A stretch of DNA of 20,190 nt from Flavobacteriaceae bacterium (GTDB lineage Bacteria > Bacteroidota > Bacteroidia > Flavobacteriales > Flavobacteriaceae), in NCBI GenBank assembly GCA_023262245.1, contig JALRDC010000087.1, positions 1-20,190 on the forward strand. The letters run 5' to 3'. Positions 1 through 7,692 of the stretch are shown in pieces (the first letter of the stretch is position 1; the number at the start of each line of letters is the position of its first letter). The notes below the pieces were generated by a model. The model saw nothing but the letters and a program-made list of their open reading frames with translations, was not told where the DNA came from and did not search any database. The position numbers and the translations under genes were made by a program.

Positions 1-443
1 ACACCAATAAAAAATAAGATCGAGGCGATAAAAATAAACCCTTTCGCATTTTTGCGTTCTTTTTCATAAAGACCAGGACTTATAAATCTCCAAAATTCAA
101 AGATGATATAAGGAAATGATACGATAAAACCAGCAAGTATGGATGTCCATAAATGAGCAGAAAACTGACCAGCCATGGTTCTGCTCTGAATTCTAAATGG
201 TAATTCCTCTATACAAAAACTGTTGCCTTGTCCTAGCGTTTGCGATATGGAACAGAACCAGCGATAGGTAATGAAATCTTTTTGTTTAGGTCCAAACAAA
301 AGAACATCGAAAATAAAATCTTTAAAGATAAAAGCGACAGAAGCTATGATAAGAATTGCCAGAACGGAACGAATAAGGTGCCAACGTAACTCTTCTAAAT
401 GATCCAAAAAGGACATTTCGTCTTTTGGTTGTTCAGCACTCAT
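1..443 (-). CDS. tatC: Sec-independent translocase subunit TatC (partial, 3' end outside window)
   Basis: TatC is the multispanning inner-membrane receptor of the twin-arginine system, which exports folded proteins. Reading the minus strand from the ATG at 443-441 gives 147 codons that run off the left edge. The N-terminus carries the family motif HLEELR (about residues 15-20) just before the first membrane helix (about 23-42). Later come FPYIIFEFWRF and SPGLYEKER, matching the region around the conserved Glu of E. coli TatC (Glu103 in YKHER), followed by the start of another hydrophobic helix. The first periplasmic loop is longer than in E. coli and contains two cysteines, in WFCSIS and NSFCIEE. 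It is divergent from recQ with 193 bases between the starts. The call is secure; only the C-terminal half is missing, because of the window edge. Confidence 0.93.
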   Translation of the reverse strand, partial: MSAEQPKDEMSFLDHLEELRWHLIRSVLAILIIASVAFIFKDFIFDVLLFGPKQKDFITYRWFCSISQTLGQGNSFCIEELPFRIQSRTMAGQFSAHLWTSILAGFIVSFPYIIFEFWRFISPGLYEKERKNAKGFIFIASILFFIG

Positions 444-475
444 ATTCTCTAATTTTAATTAGGTTGTTTGATTTG

Positions 476-483
476 CAAAAATA
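476..483 (-). promoter_or_regulatory. Candidate -7 box for tatC (TATTTTTG on minus strand)
   Basis: The minus strand reads TATTTTTG, an exact match to the Bacteroidota -7 consensus TAnnTTTG, 32 bases upstream of the tatC ATG. No clear -33 TTG lies at the usual distance. A second match (TAATTTTG) lies further out at 531-524. Such motifs also occur by chance in AT-rich DNA, so this is weak. Confidence 0.3.
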
Positions 484-636
484 TCAAAAACAAATGGTAT
501 CTAAACATCATTTTTTCATATATCAAAATTATAAAATCCGGACTTTTGTTTTGTTAGACACTTGTTTTTAGAACAAAAAAATGGTATATTACAATTAAAA
601 AAAGATGCTAGAAATTTCAAATCTTATCTCATTTTG

Positions 637-2826
637 ATGAATCCTAGTGAACTTAAAATTCAGCTTAAGAAATACTTTGGTTTTTCCACATTTAAAGGTC
701 TTCAAGAGGCCGTTATAACAAATATCTTAGACAAACAAGATTCCTTTGTGATCATGCCTACAGGCGGAGGAAAATCATTGTGTTATCAATTGCCGGCACT
801 ATTGCAAGAAGGCACCGCTATCGTTGTATCCCCTCTAATAGCACTTATGAAAAATCAAGTAGATGCCATTCGTGGAATCTCTTCTGATAAAGGCATTGCT
901 CATGTTTTGAATTCTTCTTTAAGCAAAACGGAAACGGCAGAAGTTAAAAGTGATATCCGTCAAGGACTTACCAAATTACTTTATGTAGCTCCAGAATCAT
1001 TATCTAAAAAAGAAACCATAGAATTTTTTAAATCAGTGAAAATCTCTTTTTTAGCTGTTGATGAAGCACATTGTATTTCGGAGTGGGGACATGATTTTAG
1101 GCCAGAATACCGAAACTTAAGAATCATACTACAACAATTTGAACAAAGTGTCCCTATAGTTGCACTTACTGCTACTGCAACCCCAAAGGTACAGGAAGAT
1201 GTGATGAAAAATCTAGGAATAAGCAATGCCAAAGTATTTAAAGCTTCTTTTAATCGTCCCAATCTGTTCTATGAAGTACGACCCAAAACCAATCAAGTAG
1301 ATTCTGATATCATTCGTTTTATAAAACAAAATAGTGGAAAATCGGGTATTATCTATTGTCTTTCCCGCAAAAGGGTAGAAGAGCTAGCACAAACCCTCCA
1401 AGTGAATGGAATTAACGCTTTGCCTTATCATGCCGGACTAGATGGAAAAACCAGAGTAGAGCACCAAGATCGTTTTATAAAAGATGATTGTGACATTATG
1501 GTAGCCACTATTGCCTTTGGAATGGGAATAGATAAACCTGATGTGCGTTTTGTCATTCATCACGATATTCCAAAAAGTATTGAAAGTTATTATCAAGAAA
1601 CGGGTCGGGCAGGACGTGACGGTGGAGAAGGTCATTGTTTAGCCTTTTATGCGTATAAAGACATTGAAAAATTAGAAAAATTCATGTCAGGAAAACCCAT
1701 AGCCGAACAAGAGATAGGGCTGGCTTTATTGGCCGATATGGTAGCATATGCCGAAACCTCTATTTCTAGACGCAAATTCATTTTACACTATTTTGGTGAG
1801 GCATTTGACAATGAAACTGGTGAGGGAGGGGAAATGGATGACAATATGCGTTACCCTAAGAAAAAGTTTGAAGCTCAAAAAGAATTACAACTTCTCTTAA
1901 ATGCCGTGCTGCAAACCAAAGAAATTTATAAGTCAAGAGAATTAGTCAAAACCCTTCTGGGTGAAAACAATGCGGTTATAAAAACACATAAAACTGATTT
2001 GCTTCCTGTTTTTGGAAGCGGAGTTTCTAAAGACCTTCATTTTTGGATGGGTTTAATTCGGCAAGCTTTAGTTGCTGGATATTTAATAAAAGAGATTGAA
2101 ACCTATGGATTAATCCGTATCACTTCAAGAGGAAAACTCTTTTTGGAAAAGCCTACAAGCTTTATGATGGCAGAAGATCACAAATACGAAAACCTTGATT
2201 TGGTTCAAGCTGCTCCCCAAAAACAACAAGCAACTGCTGATAAAACTTTAATGAAATTGCTTTTAAATCTTAGAAAAGAGGTTGCTTTAACAAATGAAGT
2301 TCCACCCTATGCAGTTTTTCAAGAAAATTCATTAGAAGAAATGTGTCTAAAATATCCAATCTCTCAAAAAGAATTGATTAATATCAATGGAGTGGGAGAG
2401 GGTAAAGCAAAACGCTATGGGAACGCATTTTTAGAACTCATAAACAAGTACGTTAGTGAAAACGACATCTTAAGACCAGATGATCTAAGGGTGAAAAGCA
2501 CAGGTATCAACTCGGCTTTAAAATTGTTTTTAATTCAAAGCATCGACAGAAAATTACTTTTAGAAGATATTGCTGATGCGAAGGGGATGACAATGGAAAA
2601 ACTCATAAATGAAATGGAAACCATTGTTTTTGCAGGGACTCGATTGAATATCAATTATTATTTAGAAGATCTTTTCGATGAAGATCAGTTGGAAGAATTG
2701 TATGAGTATTTTATTGAATCTAACTCAGATTCCATAGAAGAGGCCGTAGCAAACTTTGAAGGAGATTATGAAGAAGAAGAACTTCGGTTGTATCGTTTAA
2801 AGTTTATGAGCGAAATTGCCAATTAA
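637..2826 (+). CDS. recQ: ATP-dependent DNA helicase RecQ, long form lacking the zinc cysteines
   Basis: RecQ is a 3'-5' DNA helicase acting in recombination and replication-fork repair. The chosen ATG at 637 gives 729 residues; the frame is open back to a TTG at 562, but family similarity begins at MNPSELKIQLKKYFGF. Visible motifs are Walker A PTGGGKS (41-47), DEAH (142-145), the aromatic-rich loop EWGHDFRPEY (149-158), and motif VI QETGRAGRDG (320-329). A winged-helix RQC region (about 412-515), an HRDC domain (about 535-610) and an extra C-terminal helical/HTH-like region (about 620-729) follow; E. coli RecQ is about 610 residues. The zinc module keeps SRRKFILHYFGE (377-388), but the four cysteines expected around it are absent (ISRR instead of ECRR, then ETGEGGEMDDN). 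I infer a structurally zinc-free version; the helicase core looks intact. Confidence 0.95.
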   Translation: MNPSELKIQLKKYFGFSTFKGLQEAVITNILDKQDSFVIMPTGGGKSLCYQLPALLQEGTAIVVSPLIALMKNQVDAIRGISSDKGIAHVLNSSLSKTETAEVKSDIRQGLTKLLYVAPESLSKKETIEFFKSVKISFLAVDEAHCISEWGHDFRPEYRNLRIILQQFEQSVPIVALTATATPKVQEDVMKNLGISNAKVFKASFNRPNLFYEVRPKTNQVDSDIIRFIKQNSGKSGIIYCLSRKRVEELAQTLQVNGINALPYHAGLDGKTRVEHQDRFIKDDCDIMVATIAFGMGIDKPDVRFVIHHDIPKSIESYYQETGRAGRDGGEGHCLAFYAYKDIEKLEKFMSGKPIAEQEIGLALLADMVAYAETSISRRKFILHYFGEAFDNETGEGGEMDDNMRYPKKKFEAQKELQLLLNAVLQTKEIYKSRELVKTLLGENNAVIKTHKTDLLPVFGSGVSKDLHFWMGLIRQALVAGYLIKEIETYGLIRITSRGKLFLEKPTSFMMAEDHKYENLDLVQAAPQKQQATADKTLMKLLLNLRKEVALTNEVPPYAVFQENSLEEMCLKYPISQKELININGVGEGKAKRYGNAFLELINKYVSENDILRPDDLRVKSTGINSALKLFLIQSIDRKLLLEDIADAKGMTMEKLINEMETIVFAGTRLNINYYLEDLFDEDQLEELYEYFIESNSDSIEEAVANFEGDYEEEELRLYRLKFMSEIAN

Positions 2827-2850
2827 GCTTTTTTGGTTTAATGGGATTCT

Positions 2851-2858
2851 TATCTTTG
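2851..2858 (+). promoter_or_regulatory. Candidate promoter -7 box (TATCTTTG) for the dual PPIase gene
   Basis: TATCTTTG matches the Bacteroidota consensus TAnnTTTG and lies 22 bases before the ATG at 2881. A TTTG at 2832-2835 could be the -33 element, although the 15-base spacing is slightly short. The leader is A/T-rich (ATAAAAAATATT) with no Shine-Dalgarno sequence. Confidence 0.5.
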
Positions 2859-2880
2859 CCGTCTAATTATAAAAAATATT

Positions 2881-3807
2881 ATGGAAGGCATTTACGCAAA
2901 TTTTAAAACATCTAAAGGCTCCATTCTTCTGGAACTCACTTATGAAAAAACTCCAGGAACCGTTGGTAATTTTGTGAGTCTAGCAGAGGGAACGCAACAA
3001 AACGACCACAAAAAAGCAGGAGAACCCTACTATGACGGTCTAAAATTTCATCGCGTAATAGCTGACTTTATGATTCAAGGAGGGTGTCCACAAGGCTCTG
3101 GGTCTGGAGGACCAGGATATCAATTTGATGATGAATTTCATCCTGAGTTAAAACACAATCGTGCAGGAACACTATCTATGGCTAATGCCGGACCAGCCAC
3201 CAACGGAAGCCAATTTTTTATTACCCACGGGCCTACGGATTGGTTAGATGGAAAGCACACTGTTTTTGGCTATGTAGTAGAAGGACAAGAAGTAGTAGAT
3301 CAAGTATCCCAAGGTGACCTAATAGAATCGGTTACTATAGAGCGACATGGTGAAGCGGCGCAGAAATGGAATGCGCAAACTGCATTTCAAGATTTCAATG
3401 CCAGTGGCGCAGCTCGAGAAAAAGCCGCTAAAGAAGCCGAAGAAAAAGCACTATCAGATTTGACTAAGGGTATGGACAAAACGGAAAGCGGACTCTACTT
3501 TACTATTACAAAAGAAGGAACAGGAGAAAAACCTACAAAAGGGGCGCAAGTTACTGTTCACTACAAGGGAACTTTAGTTGACGGTACTGTATTTGATTCT
3601 TCCTATCAACGCAACCAACCTATTGATTTTTCAGTGGGCGTGGGACAAGTAATCCCCGGATGGGACGAAGGCATCATGCTACTCTCAAAAGGAGCTGCCG
3701 CCAGGTTTGTAATTCCGAGTCCCCTCGCCTATGGAGCTCAAGGTGCAGGAGGGGTTATTCCTCCTAATGCCACCCTAGTGTTTGATGTAGAATTGGTTGA
3801 TTTTTAG
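2881..3807 (+). CDS. Dual-family peptidyl-prolyl isomerase: cyclophilin fused to FKBP
   Basis: This 308-residue protein joins two unrelated prolyl isomerase folds. Residues 1 to about 158 form a cyclophilin with the catalytic Arg58 and surrounding FHRVIADFMIQGG (Phe63, Met64, Gln66), NGSQFFI (108-114) and WLDGKHTVFG (121-130, Trp121 and His126). Residues about 160-200 are an Ala/Lys/Glu-rich, probably helical linker (KAAKEAEEKALSDL). Residues about 204-308 form an FKBP domain with Tyr228, Phe238-Asp239, VIPGW (257-261), Tyr284 and the terminal LVFDVELVDF strand. All ligand-pocket residues I can align are present in both domains, so both are probably active. No signal peptide is seen, implying a cytoplasmic folding factor. 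The cyclophilin-first order matches dual-family immunophilins known from flavobacteria. It has its own candidate promoter, and its stop codon overlaps the convergent gene's stop. Confidence 0.93.
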   Translation: MEGIYANFKTSKGSILLELTYEKTPGTVGNFVSLAEGTQQNDHKKAGEPYYDGLKFHRVIADFMIQGGCPQGSGSGGPGYQFDDEFHPELKHNRAGTLSMANAGPATNGSQFFITHGPTDWLDGKHTVFGYVVEGQEVVDQVSQGDLIESVTIERHGEAAQKWNAQTAFQDFNASGAAREKAAKEAEEKALSDLTKGMDKTESGLYFTITKEGTGEKPTKGAQVTVHYKGTLVDGTVFDSSYQRNQPIDFSVGVGQVIPGWDEGIMLLSKGAAARFVIPSPLAYGAQGAGGVIPPNATLVFDVELVDF

Positions 3808-4385
3808 TTTAGTTCTTCTGGACTATTGCCCGGAAGCCATTTGATGTTACAGCCCATGCTGGGATACTGCAACTCTTTCTGAGACTTTTTTTGAAGCATC
3901 AAATCTGCTGCTTCATGTAAATCTTTTCCACTTACAGGAATTTCATTGCCCGGTCTAGAGTCATCATACCTCCCACGATAAACTAATAACAGATCTTCAT
4001 CAAAAAGATAAAAATCGGGGGTACAGGCTGCTTGATACTTGTGAGCTATTTCTTGAGACGCATCGTAGAGGTAGGGAAATGGGAAGGCTTTTTCTAAAGC
4101 TAAATCTTTCATTTTTTCTGGATGATCTTGAGGATGCGATTGGATGTTGTTGCTTGAAATGGCAAGAGTAGCAATTTCTTTTTCCGAAAAATGTTTAGCG
4201 GTTTTAATAATTCCCTCAAGCAGATGAATTACGTAAGGACAATGATTACACATAAAAACAACAAGGGTTCCTTTCTTTCCTTTTAATTGCTCTAAAGTTT
4301 GCATTTCTCCACTCACAACATTGGGAAGAGAAAAAGAGGGGGCGGTTGTGTTTAGGGGTAGCATATAGGATTCTACAAGTGCCAT
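3804..4385 (-). CDS. Thioredoxin-fold (AhpC/TSA-like) protein with CNHC motif
   Basis: A 193-residue thioredoxin-fold protein of the AhpC/TSA-Redoxin type, probably a thiol-dependent reductase or peroxidase; the substrate is unknown. The active site is VVFMCNHCPYV, giving a CxxC pair at Cys46 and Cys49 followed by Pro. The cis-proline loop is ACTPDFYLFD (Cys121, Thr122, Pro123). A further cysteine, Cys179 in SMGCNIKWLP, is typical of this subfamily and may form a resolving or mixed disulfide. No signal peptide or membrane segment is seen, so it is likely cytoplasmic, unlike the exported TlpA/ResA proteins. Its stop (TAA, minus) overlaps the stop of the convergent PPIase gene by four bases. 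Its start is divergent from the tRNA-binding-domain gene, and a near-match -7 box (TACTTTTA, 4414-4407) lies 21 bases upstream. Confidence 0.85.
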   Translation of the reverse strand: MALVESYMLPLNTTAPSFSLPNVVSGEMQTLEQLKGKKGTLVVFMCNHCPYVIHLLEGIIKTAKHFSEKEIATLAISSNNIQSHPQDHPEKMKDLALEKAFPFPYLYDASQEIAHKYQAACTPDFYLFDEDLLLVYRGRYDDSRPGNEIPVSGKDLHEAADLMLQKKSQKELQYPSMGCNIKWLPGNSPEELN

Positions 4386-4415
4386 AATTGAATTTTTTAC
4401 TGATTTTAAAAGTAC

Positions 4416-4423
4416 TATTTTTG
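4416..4423 (+). promoter_or_regulatory. Candidate -7 box (TATTTTTG) for the CsaA-like gene
   Basis: TATTTTTG matches TAnnTTTG and sits 16 bases before the ATG at 4440. On the other strand, TACTTTTA at 4414-4407 could serve the divergent thioredoxin-fold gene. The two boxes would then be side by side in a 54-base intergenic region. Confidence 0.45.
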
Positions 4424-4439
4424 TTGATATTTAAATTCT

Positions 4440-4766
4440 ATGATAGACTACGCTACGTTTGAAATGCTGGATTTACGGGTAGGTACCATTCGATCCGCTA
4501 AGGAATTTCCAGAAGCCAAAAAACCTGCATATCAACTGGAAATTGACTTTGGACCTCTTGGAATTCTGTATTCCTCTGCGCAAATTACAAAACGGTACAA
4601 ACTAGAAGAACTTCCCAACAGACAAATTATTGCAGTTGTAAATATAGGAACCCGTAAAGTGGCCAATTTCGAAAGCCAGTGTTTAGTTCTTGGAGCCAAC
4701 GATAATCAAGAAGTTGTCCTACTTACTCCTGAGTCCAAAATTCCAAACGGTCAACAGATTCTGTAG
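4440..4766 (+). CDS. tRNA-binding-domain protein, CsaA-like
   Basis: A single-domain 108-residue OB-fold protein of the tRNA-binding (Trbp111/CsaA) family. Family hallmarks are the N-terminal block FEMLDLRVGTI (7-17), the SSAQITKRY segment (about 45-53), the central IIAVVNIGTRKVANFESQCLV region (about 63-83) and a C-terminal block ending near PESKIPNGQ (about 97-105). CsaA proteins form homodimers and have been described as secretion-related chaperones and as tRNA-binding proteins. The length fits a complete CsaA (about 110 residues). The gene stands alone on plus: its stop TAG at 4764-4766 abuts the stop of the convergent M14 peptidase at 4767 with no spacer. Confidence 0.88.
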   Translation: MIDYATFEMLDLRVGTIRSAKEFPEAKKPAYQLEIDFGPLGILYSSAQITKRYKLEELPNRQIIAVVNIGTRKVANFESQCLVLGANDNQEVVLLTPESKIPNGQQIL

Positions 4767-7280
4767 TTACATCTTATCAGATAAATAGATCGCATTGGTC
4801 AAGATCCTGTTGGTCCCATACCAAAAGGCTCTAAAATTTGTGTTGTCTGTAAGAGCAATAACAACACCGCTACCCATTTTATTGATTTTTACAGGAACAC
4901 TATTTTTTAGTAATTCTATGTTTTCTTCCGAAATATAACCACTCAACAAGGGAGTTGAAGTATACTGAATAGGGTTGTTATAGCTGTTTTCATCCGCTTT
5001 GACGAATAAATTAGTATTTCTAAATACAGGTACATTTTGATTCAAGTATCCGAAATTGATGGGATGACTTCGATCAATTTTTGTGTTAAAAATAGCTCCC
5101 CCAGTGACTTGAGCACCTCTAAATTTGTCTTTATCTTCAAACGAAACTCCAACCGCTTGAGGATTCTGTTTTAAAAATTCAAGATCAATAAATTCTTTTT
5201 GATCTAGCCATCTCGTTGCTTGTCTGTAACCAATTAAGGTGCCACCATCTTTTACGAATTTTTTGATTTGCTCTAAGTTGTCATCCAATCCCGAACCACT
5301 AAAACTCGGTATGATAAAATGGGTGTATTTACCTAGATCGATTTCATCTAGGTCTTTTAAGTCCAATTTAGAAATGGAAATTTGATGCCTTGTGTCTAGC
5401 AAATGCCAAATTTCTCCTGCATCATAACTTCGAACTCCAGAACCTACTAGAAGTGCAATCTTAGCTTCTTTTACCGTGGTGAAATCTCGAGAACCTAGAT
5501 CAATGCCCTCTGTTCTTCCTGTAGAAACGGCTGTAATATTAATAAAGGTTTGCTTTGCTGCTTTTTGAAGGGTACTGTATAATTCTGCTTCGGTTACATC
5601 TTGATTTTTTACAGGAATCATATAGGTTCCATAATCGTATTTTTTTCCTTCAAGCGTAAAAGGGGTAAGTCCAACTTTAACTCTGATATTCGATTGATGA
5701 AGAAGGTTTAATAATTTGGGTGTGTAATAATGATGTGCTTCAAAAAGGTAAGCATAACGAGCCTTTTTATCCACGCTTCCATAGGGTGCTTCAAGCTGAT
5801 TTACTGCCTCAGCAGCCAATGAGGTATTGTTTTCGTAATGATGATTTAAATTAAAAGCATAGGGAAATGTCCAGGCAGAAATGTCGTAAAACAGACTGTC
5901 TTTAAAACTACTTTGCGTGCTAAACATTGCTTTGACTAATTGATGTTTCTTTTGTTCCATGGGGATGACATAGCTTGATTCGGGATTGTAAGATTTCCCA
6001 CCTCGAGTAGTTGATTCTTTTAATTTGTGAAACTCAATGTCATGACGTTCAAGTATTTGGGCAAAATGAAAAGCGGTAGCAGGATCCTTTGGACTTCCTA
6101 CAAGGATTGCTTTTTTCTTGTCTTTGCTTGCTTGTTCTCTATGGTCTGAATAAAATGTTCTAAAATAATCTAAAAGCTCTAAACGAAGAGTTGTAGCAGC
6201 TTTTAGTGTTGAAAATGCTGCAGTCAGTTGATTGCGTATGGTAAAGGGAAAGCTCAATAATCCGTTTTCACTTTCTTGTAGGTGACCCCGTGAACTAGCT
6301 TGTTCAAAAAGGATACCAATACTTCCATTGACATCTGGAAAAGTAGAACCTTTCCCGTAATAAAAATCGTCAAAATCTTCTTCAGAATAGTAAAGAGATC
6401 CTAATTGGTCAAAAGCTTCTACATGAAAATCGGCTATTTTTTTAGTCAATTTTTGATTCATAATGGGGGTTAAAGGATTGACTCTACTAGAGACCCCAGG
6501 TTGAAAAAAGAAGCTTGAATTGGTTCCCATTTCATGATGATCAGTAAGGATATTAGGAAGCCATTTTGAAAAAGTCTTGATTCGAGCTTGGGATTCAGGA
6601 AGTTGTGCGGGTAACCAATCACGATTTAAATCAAACCAATAGTGATTGGTTCTTCCTCCGGGCCAAACTTCGTTGTATTCCCTATCGTTAGGATCGGAAG
6701 TAAGCATTTGATTTTTATTGATGTTTGCCCAATAGGAAAAACGTTGTAATCCGTCGGGATTAAAGCTAGGGTCAAACAAGATGATCAAATCGTCCAGCAT
6801 TTGAATTGTTTCTGGAGCTTCGCTTGCAGCAAGATGGTAGGCAGTAAGCAAACCAGCATTTGCTCCACTGGGTTCATTTCCGTGGATTGAAAAGCCTTGA
6901 TATACGATTAGTGGTTGCTCTGACAGGCTGATAGTTTCACTTCCCTTCTCAGTCAGGCGAATATGACTTTCACGGATACGTTCAATATTTTTATGATTTT
7001 TTGGACTTGTAATGGTTAGTAAGAGTAGGGGCCGATCCTCATAGGTGGAACCCCTGTTTTCTATGCTAATTCTATCGGAGGCATTTGCTAATCTGTACAT
7101 ATAATTTACCAATTGATCATGAGATACGTGCCAGGTTCCTACTTCATAACCCAAGAGTTCTTTTGGAGTTGGTATTTCTGGATTATATGGGTGGGTACTA
7201 TCTAGATAATAGTTTAAGTCAACTTGACTGTGCAACAAACTACTTATTAGTAGGGATATAACAATTAATAGCTTTTTCAT
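4767..7280 (-). CDS. Secreted M14-family zinc carboxypeptidase with C-terminal GATase-like region
   Basis: An 837-residue exported metallopeptidase. The N-terminus MKKLLIVISLLISSLLHSQ is a Sec signal peptide without a lipobox cysteine. The M14 domain spans about residues 40-370. Zinc ligands are His133 and Glu136 in GFSIHGNEPSG, plus a His in LTDHHEMG (His248 or His249). Substrate-site motifs PSFNPDG (171-177) and FDLNRDW (216-222) are present, and GILFEQAS (Glu326) supplies the catalytic glutamate, so the enzyme should be active. Residues about 385-600 are a less recognisable linking region. Residues about 603-800 (KIALLVGSGV, then KYTHFIIPSFSGSG and FVKDGGTLIGYR) resemble a class-I glutamine-amidotransferase fold without the nucleophilic cysteine; such an arrangement occurs in Bacteroidota M14 proteins. 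It is last in a minus-strand block behind the PUR-domain gene, with an 85-base gap. The likely role is peptide scavenging outside the inner membrane. Confidence 0.88.
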   Translation of the reverse strand: MKKLLIVISLLISSLLHSQVDLNYYLDSTHPYNPEIPTPKELLGYEVGTWHVSHDQLVNYMYRLANASDRISIENRGSTYEDRPLLLLTITSPKNHKNIERIRESHIRLTEKGSETISLSEQPLIVYQGFSIHGNEPSGANAGLLTAYHLAASEAPETIQMLDDLIILFDPSFNPDGLQRFSYWANINKNQMLTSDPNDREYNEVWPGGRTNHYWFDLNRDWLPAQLPESQARIKTFSKWLPNILTDHHEMGTNSSFFFQPGVSSRVNPLTPIMNQKLTKKIADFHVEAFDQLGSLYYSEEDFDDFYYGKGSTFPDVNGSIGILFEQASSRGHLQESENGLLSFPFTIRNQLTAAFSTLKAATTLRLELLDYFRTFYSDHREQASKDKKKAILVGSPKDPATAFHFAQILERHDIEFHKLKESTTRGGKSYNPESSYVIPMEQKKHQLVKAMFSTQSSFKDSLFYDISAWTFPYAFNLNHHYENNTSLAAEAVNQLEAPYGSVDKKARYAYLFEAHHYYTPKLLNLLHQSNIRVKVGLTPFTLEGKKYDYGTYMIPVKNQDVTEAELYSTLQKAAKQTFINITAVSTGRTEGIDLGSRDFTTVKEAKIALLVGSGVRSYDAGEIWHLLDTRHQISISKLDLKDLDEIDLGKYTHFIIPSFSGSGLDDNLEQIKKFVKDGGTLIGYRQATRWLDQKEFIDLEFLKQNPQAVGVSFEDKDKFRGAQVTGGAIFNTKIDRSHPINFGYLNQNVPVFRNTNLFVKADENSYNNPIQYTSTPLLSGYISEENIELLKNSVPVKINKMGSGVVIALTDNTNFRAFWYGTNRILTNAIYLSDKM

Positions 7281-7365
7281 CCTTAGAAATTTATATTCCC
7301 TAAAGGTGGAAATAAAATTTCAAATGAAAAAGTAAAAAGTGAAGCTGATTAAAGAAGAAGGAATG

Positions 7366-7692
7366 TTACAGTGACTTTGAGTTGATGCTGTTTGGAATAA
7401 AATCCTTTTGGTGACGTTCACTAATCACTTCAGCGCCTCTTTGTTCAAAGATAAAATTCATGGTCTCATTTAGATAGTTCGAGAAATTTTCAAAATCTTC
7501 TTTATAAATGTAGATTTTATGTTTTTTATAGTGATAAGAACCGTCTTCATTCGTAAACTTTTTACTTTCCGTAACGGTCAAATAATAATCACTCGCTTTG
7601 GTTTCCCTCACATCAAAAAAGTAGGTTCTTCTCCCTGCTCTAAGGACCTTAGAGAAGATTTCCTCCTGATTATCTTCAAAATTTTCAGACAT
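7366..7692 (-). CDS. PUR-domain (DUF3276) putative nucleic-acid-binding protein
   Basis: A small protein of the DUF3276 family, related to the PUR-alpha single-strand DNA/RNA-binding domain known in bacteria from Borrelia BpuR. I choose the ATG at 7692, giving 108 residues beginning MSENFEDNQEEIFSKVLRAG. The frame is open to 7746, but the extra 18 residues (MFSFFNEIVLNTYKKSNK) are A/T-rich leader and fall almost against the upstream ABC gene. Diagnostic segments are VLRAGRRTYFFDVRETK, then DYYLTVTESKKF and HKIYIYKEDFENF, the alternating strand pattern of a PUR repeat; the C-terminal helix (NYLNETMNFIFEQ) fits dimerisation. A role in RNA or DNA regulation is inferred from the fold only. It lies 60 bases after the ABC exporter gene on the same strand and may be co-transcribed with it. 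Confidence 0.85.
   Translation of the reverse strand: MSENFEDNQEEIFSKVLRAGRRTYFFDVRETKASDYYLTVTESKKFTNEDGSYHYKKHKIYIYKEDFENFSNYLNETMNFIFEQRGAEVISERHQKDFIPNSINSKSL

Noticed and set aside
562..636. N-terminal extension of recQ from a TTG codon
   Set aside because: The extra 25 residues do not look like RecQ, the codon is TTG, and family similarity begins at the ATG at 637.
4386..7300. CsaA-like and M14 genes as one functional cluster
   Set aside because: They converge tail to tail and have unrelated functions; the adjacency appears incidental.
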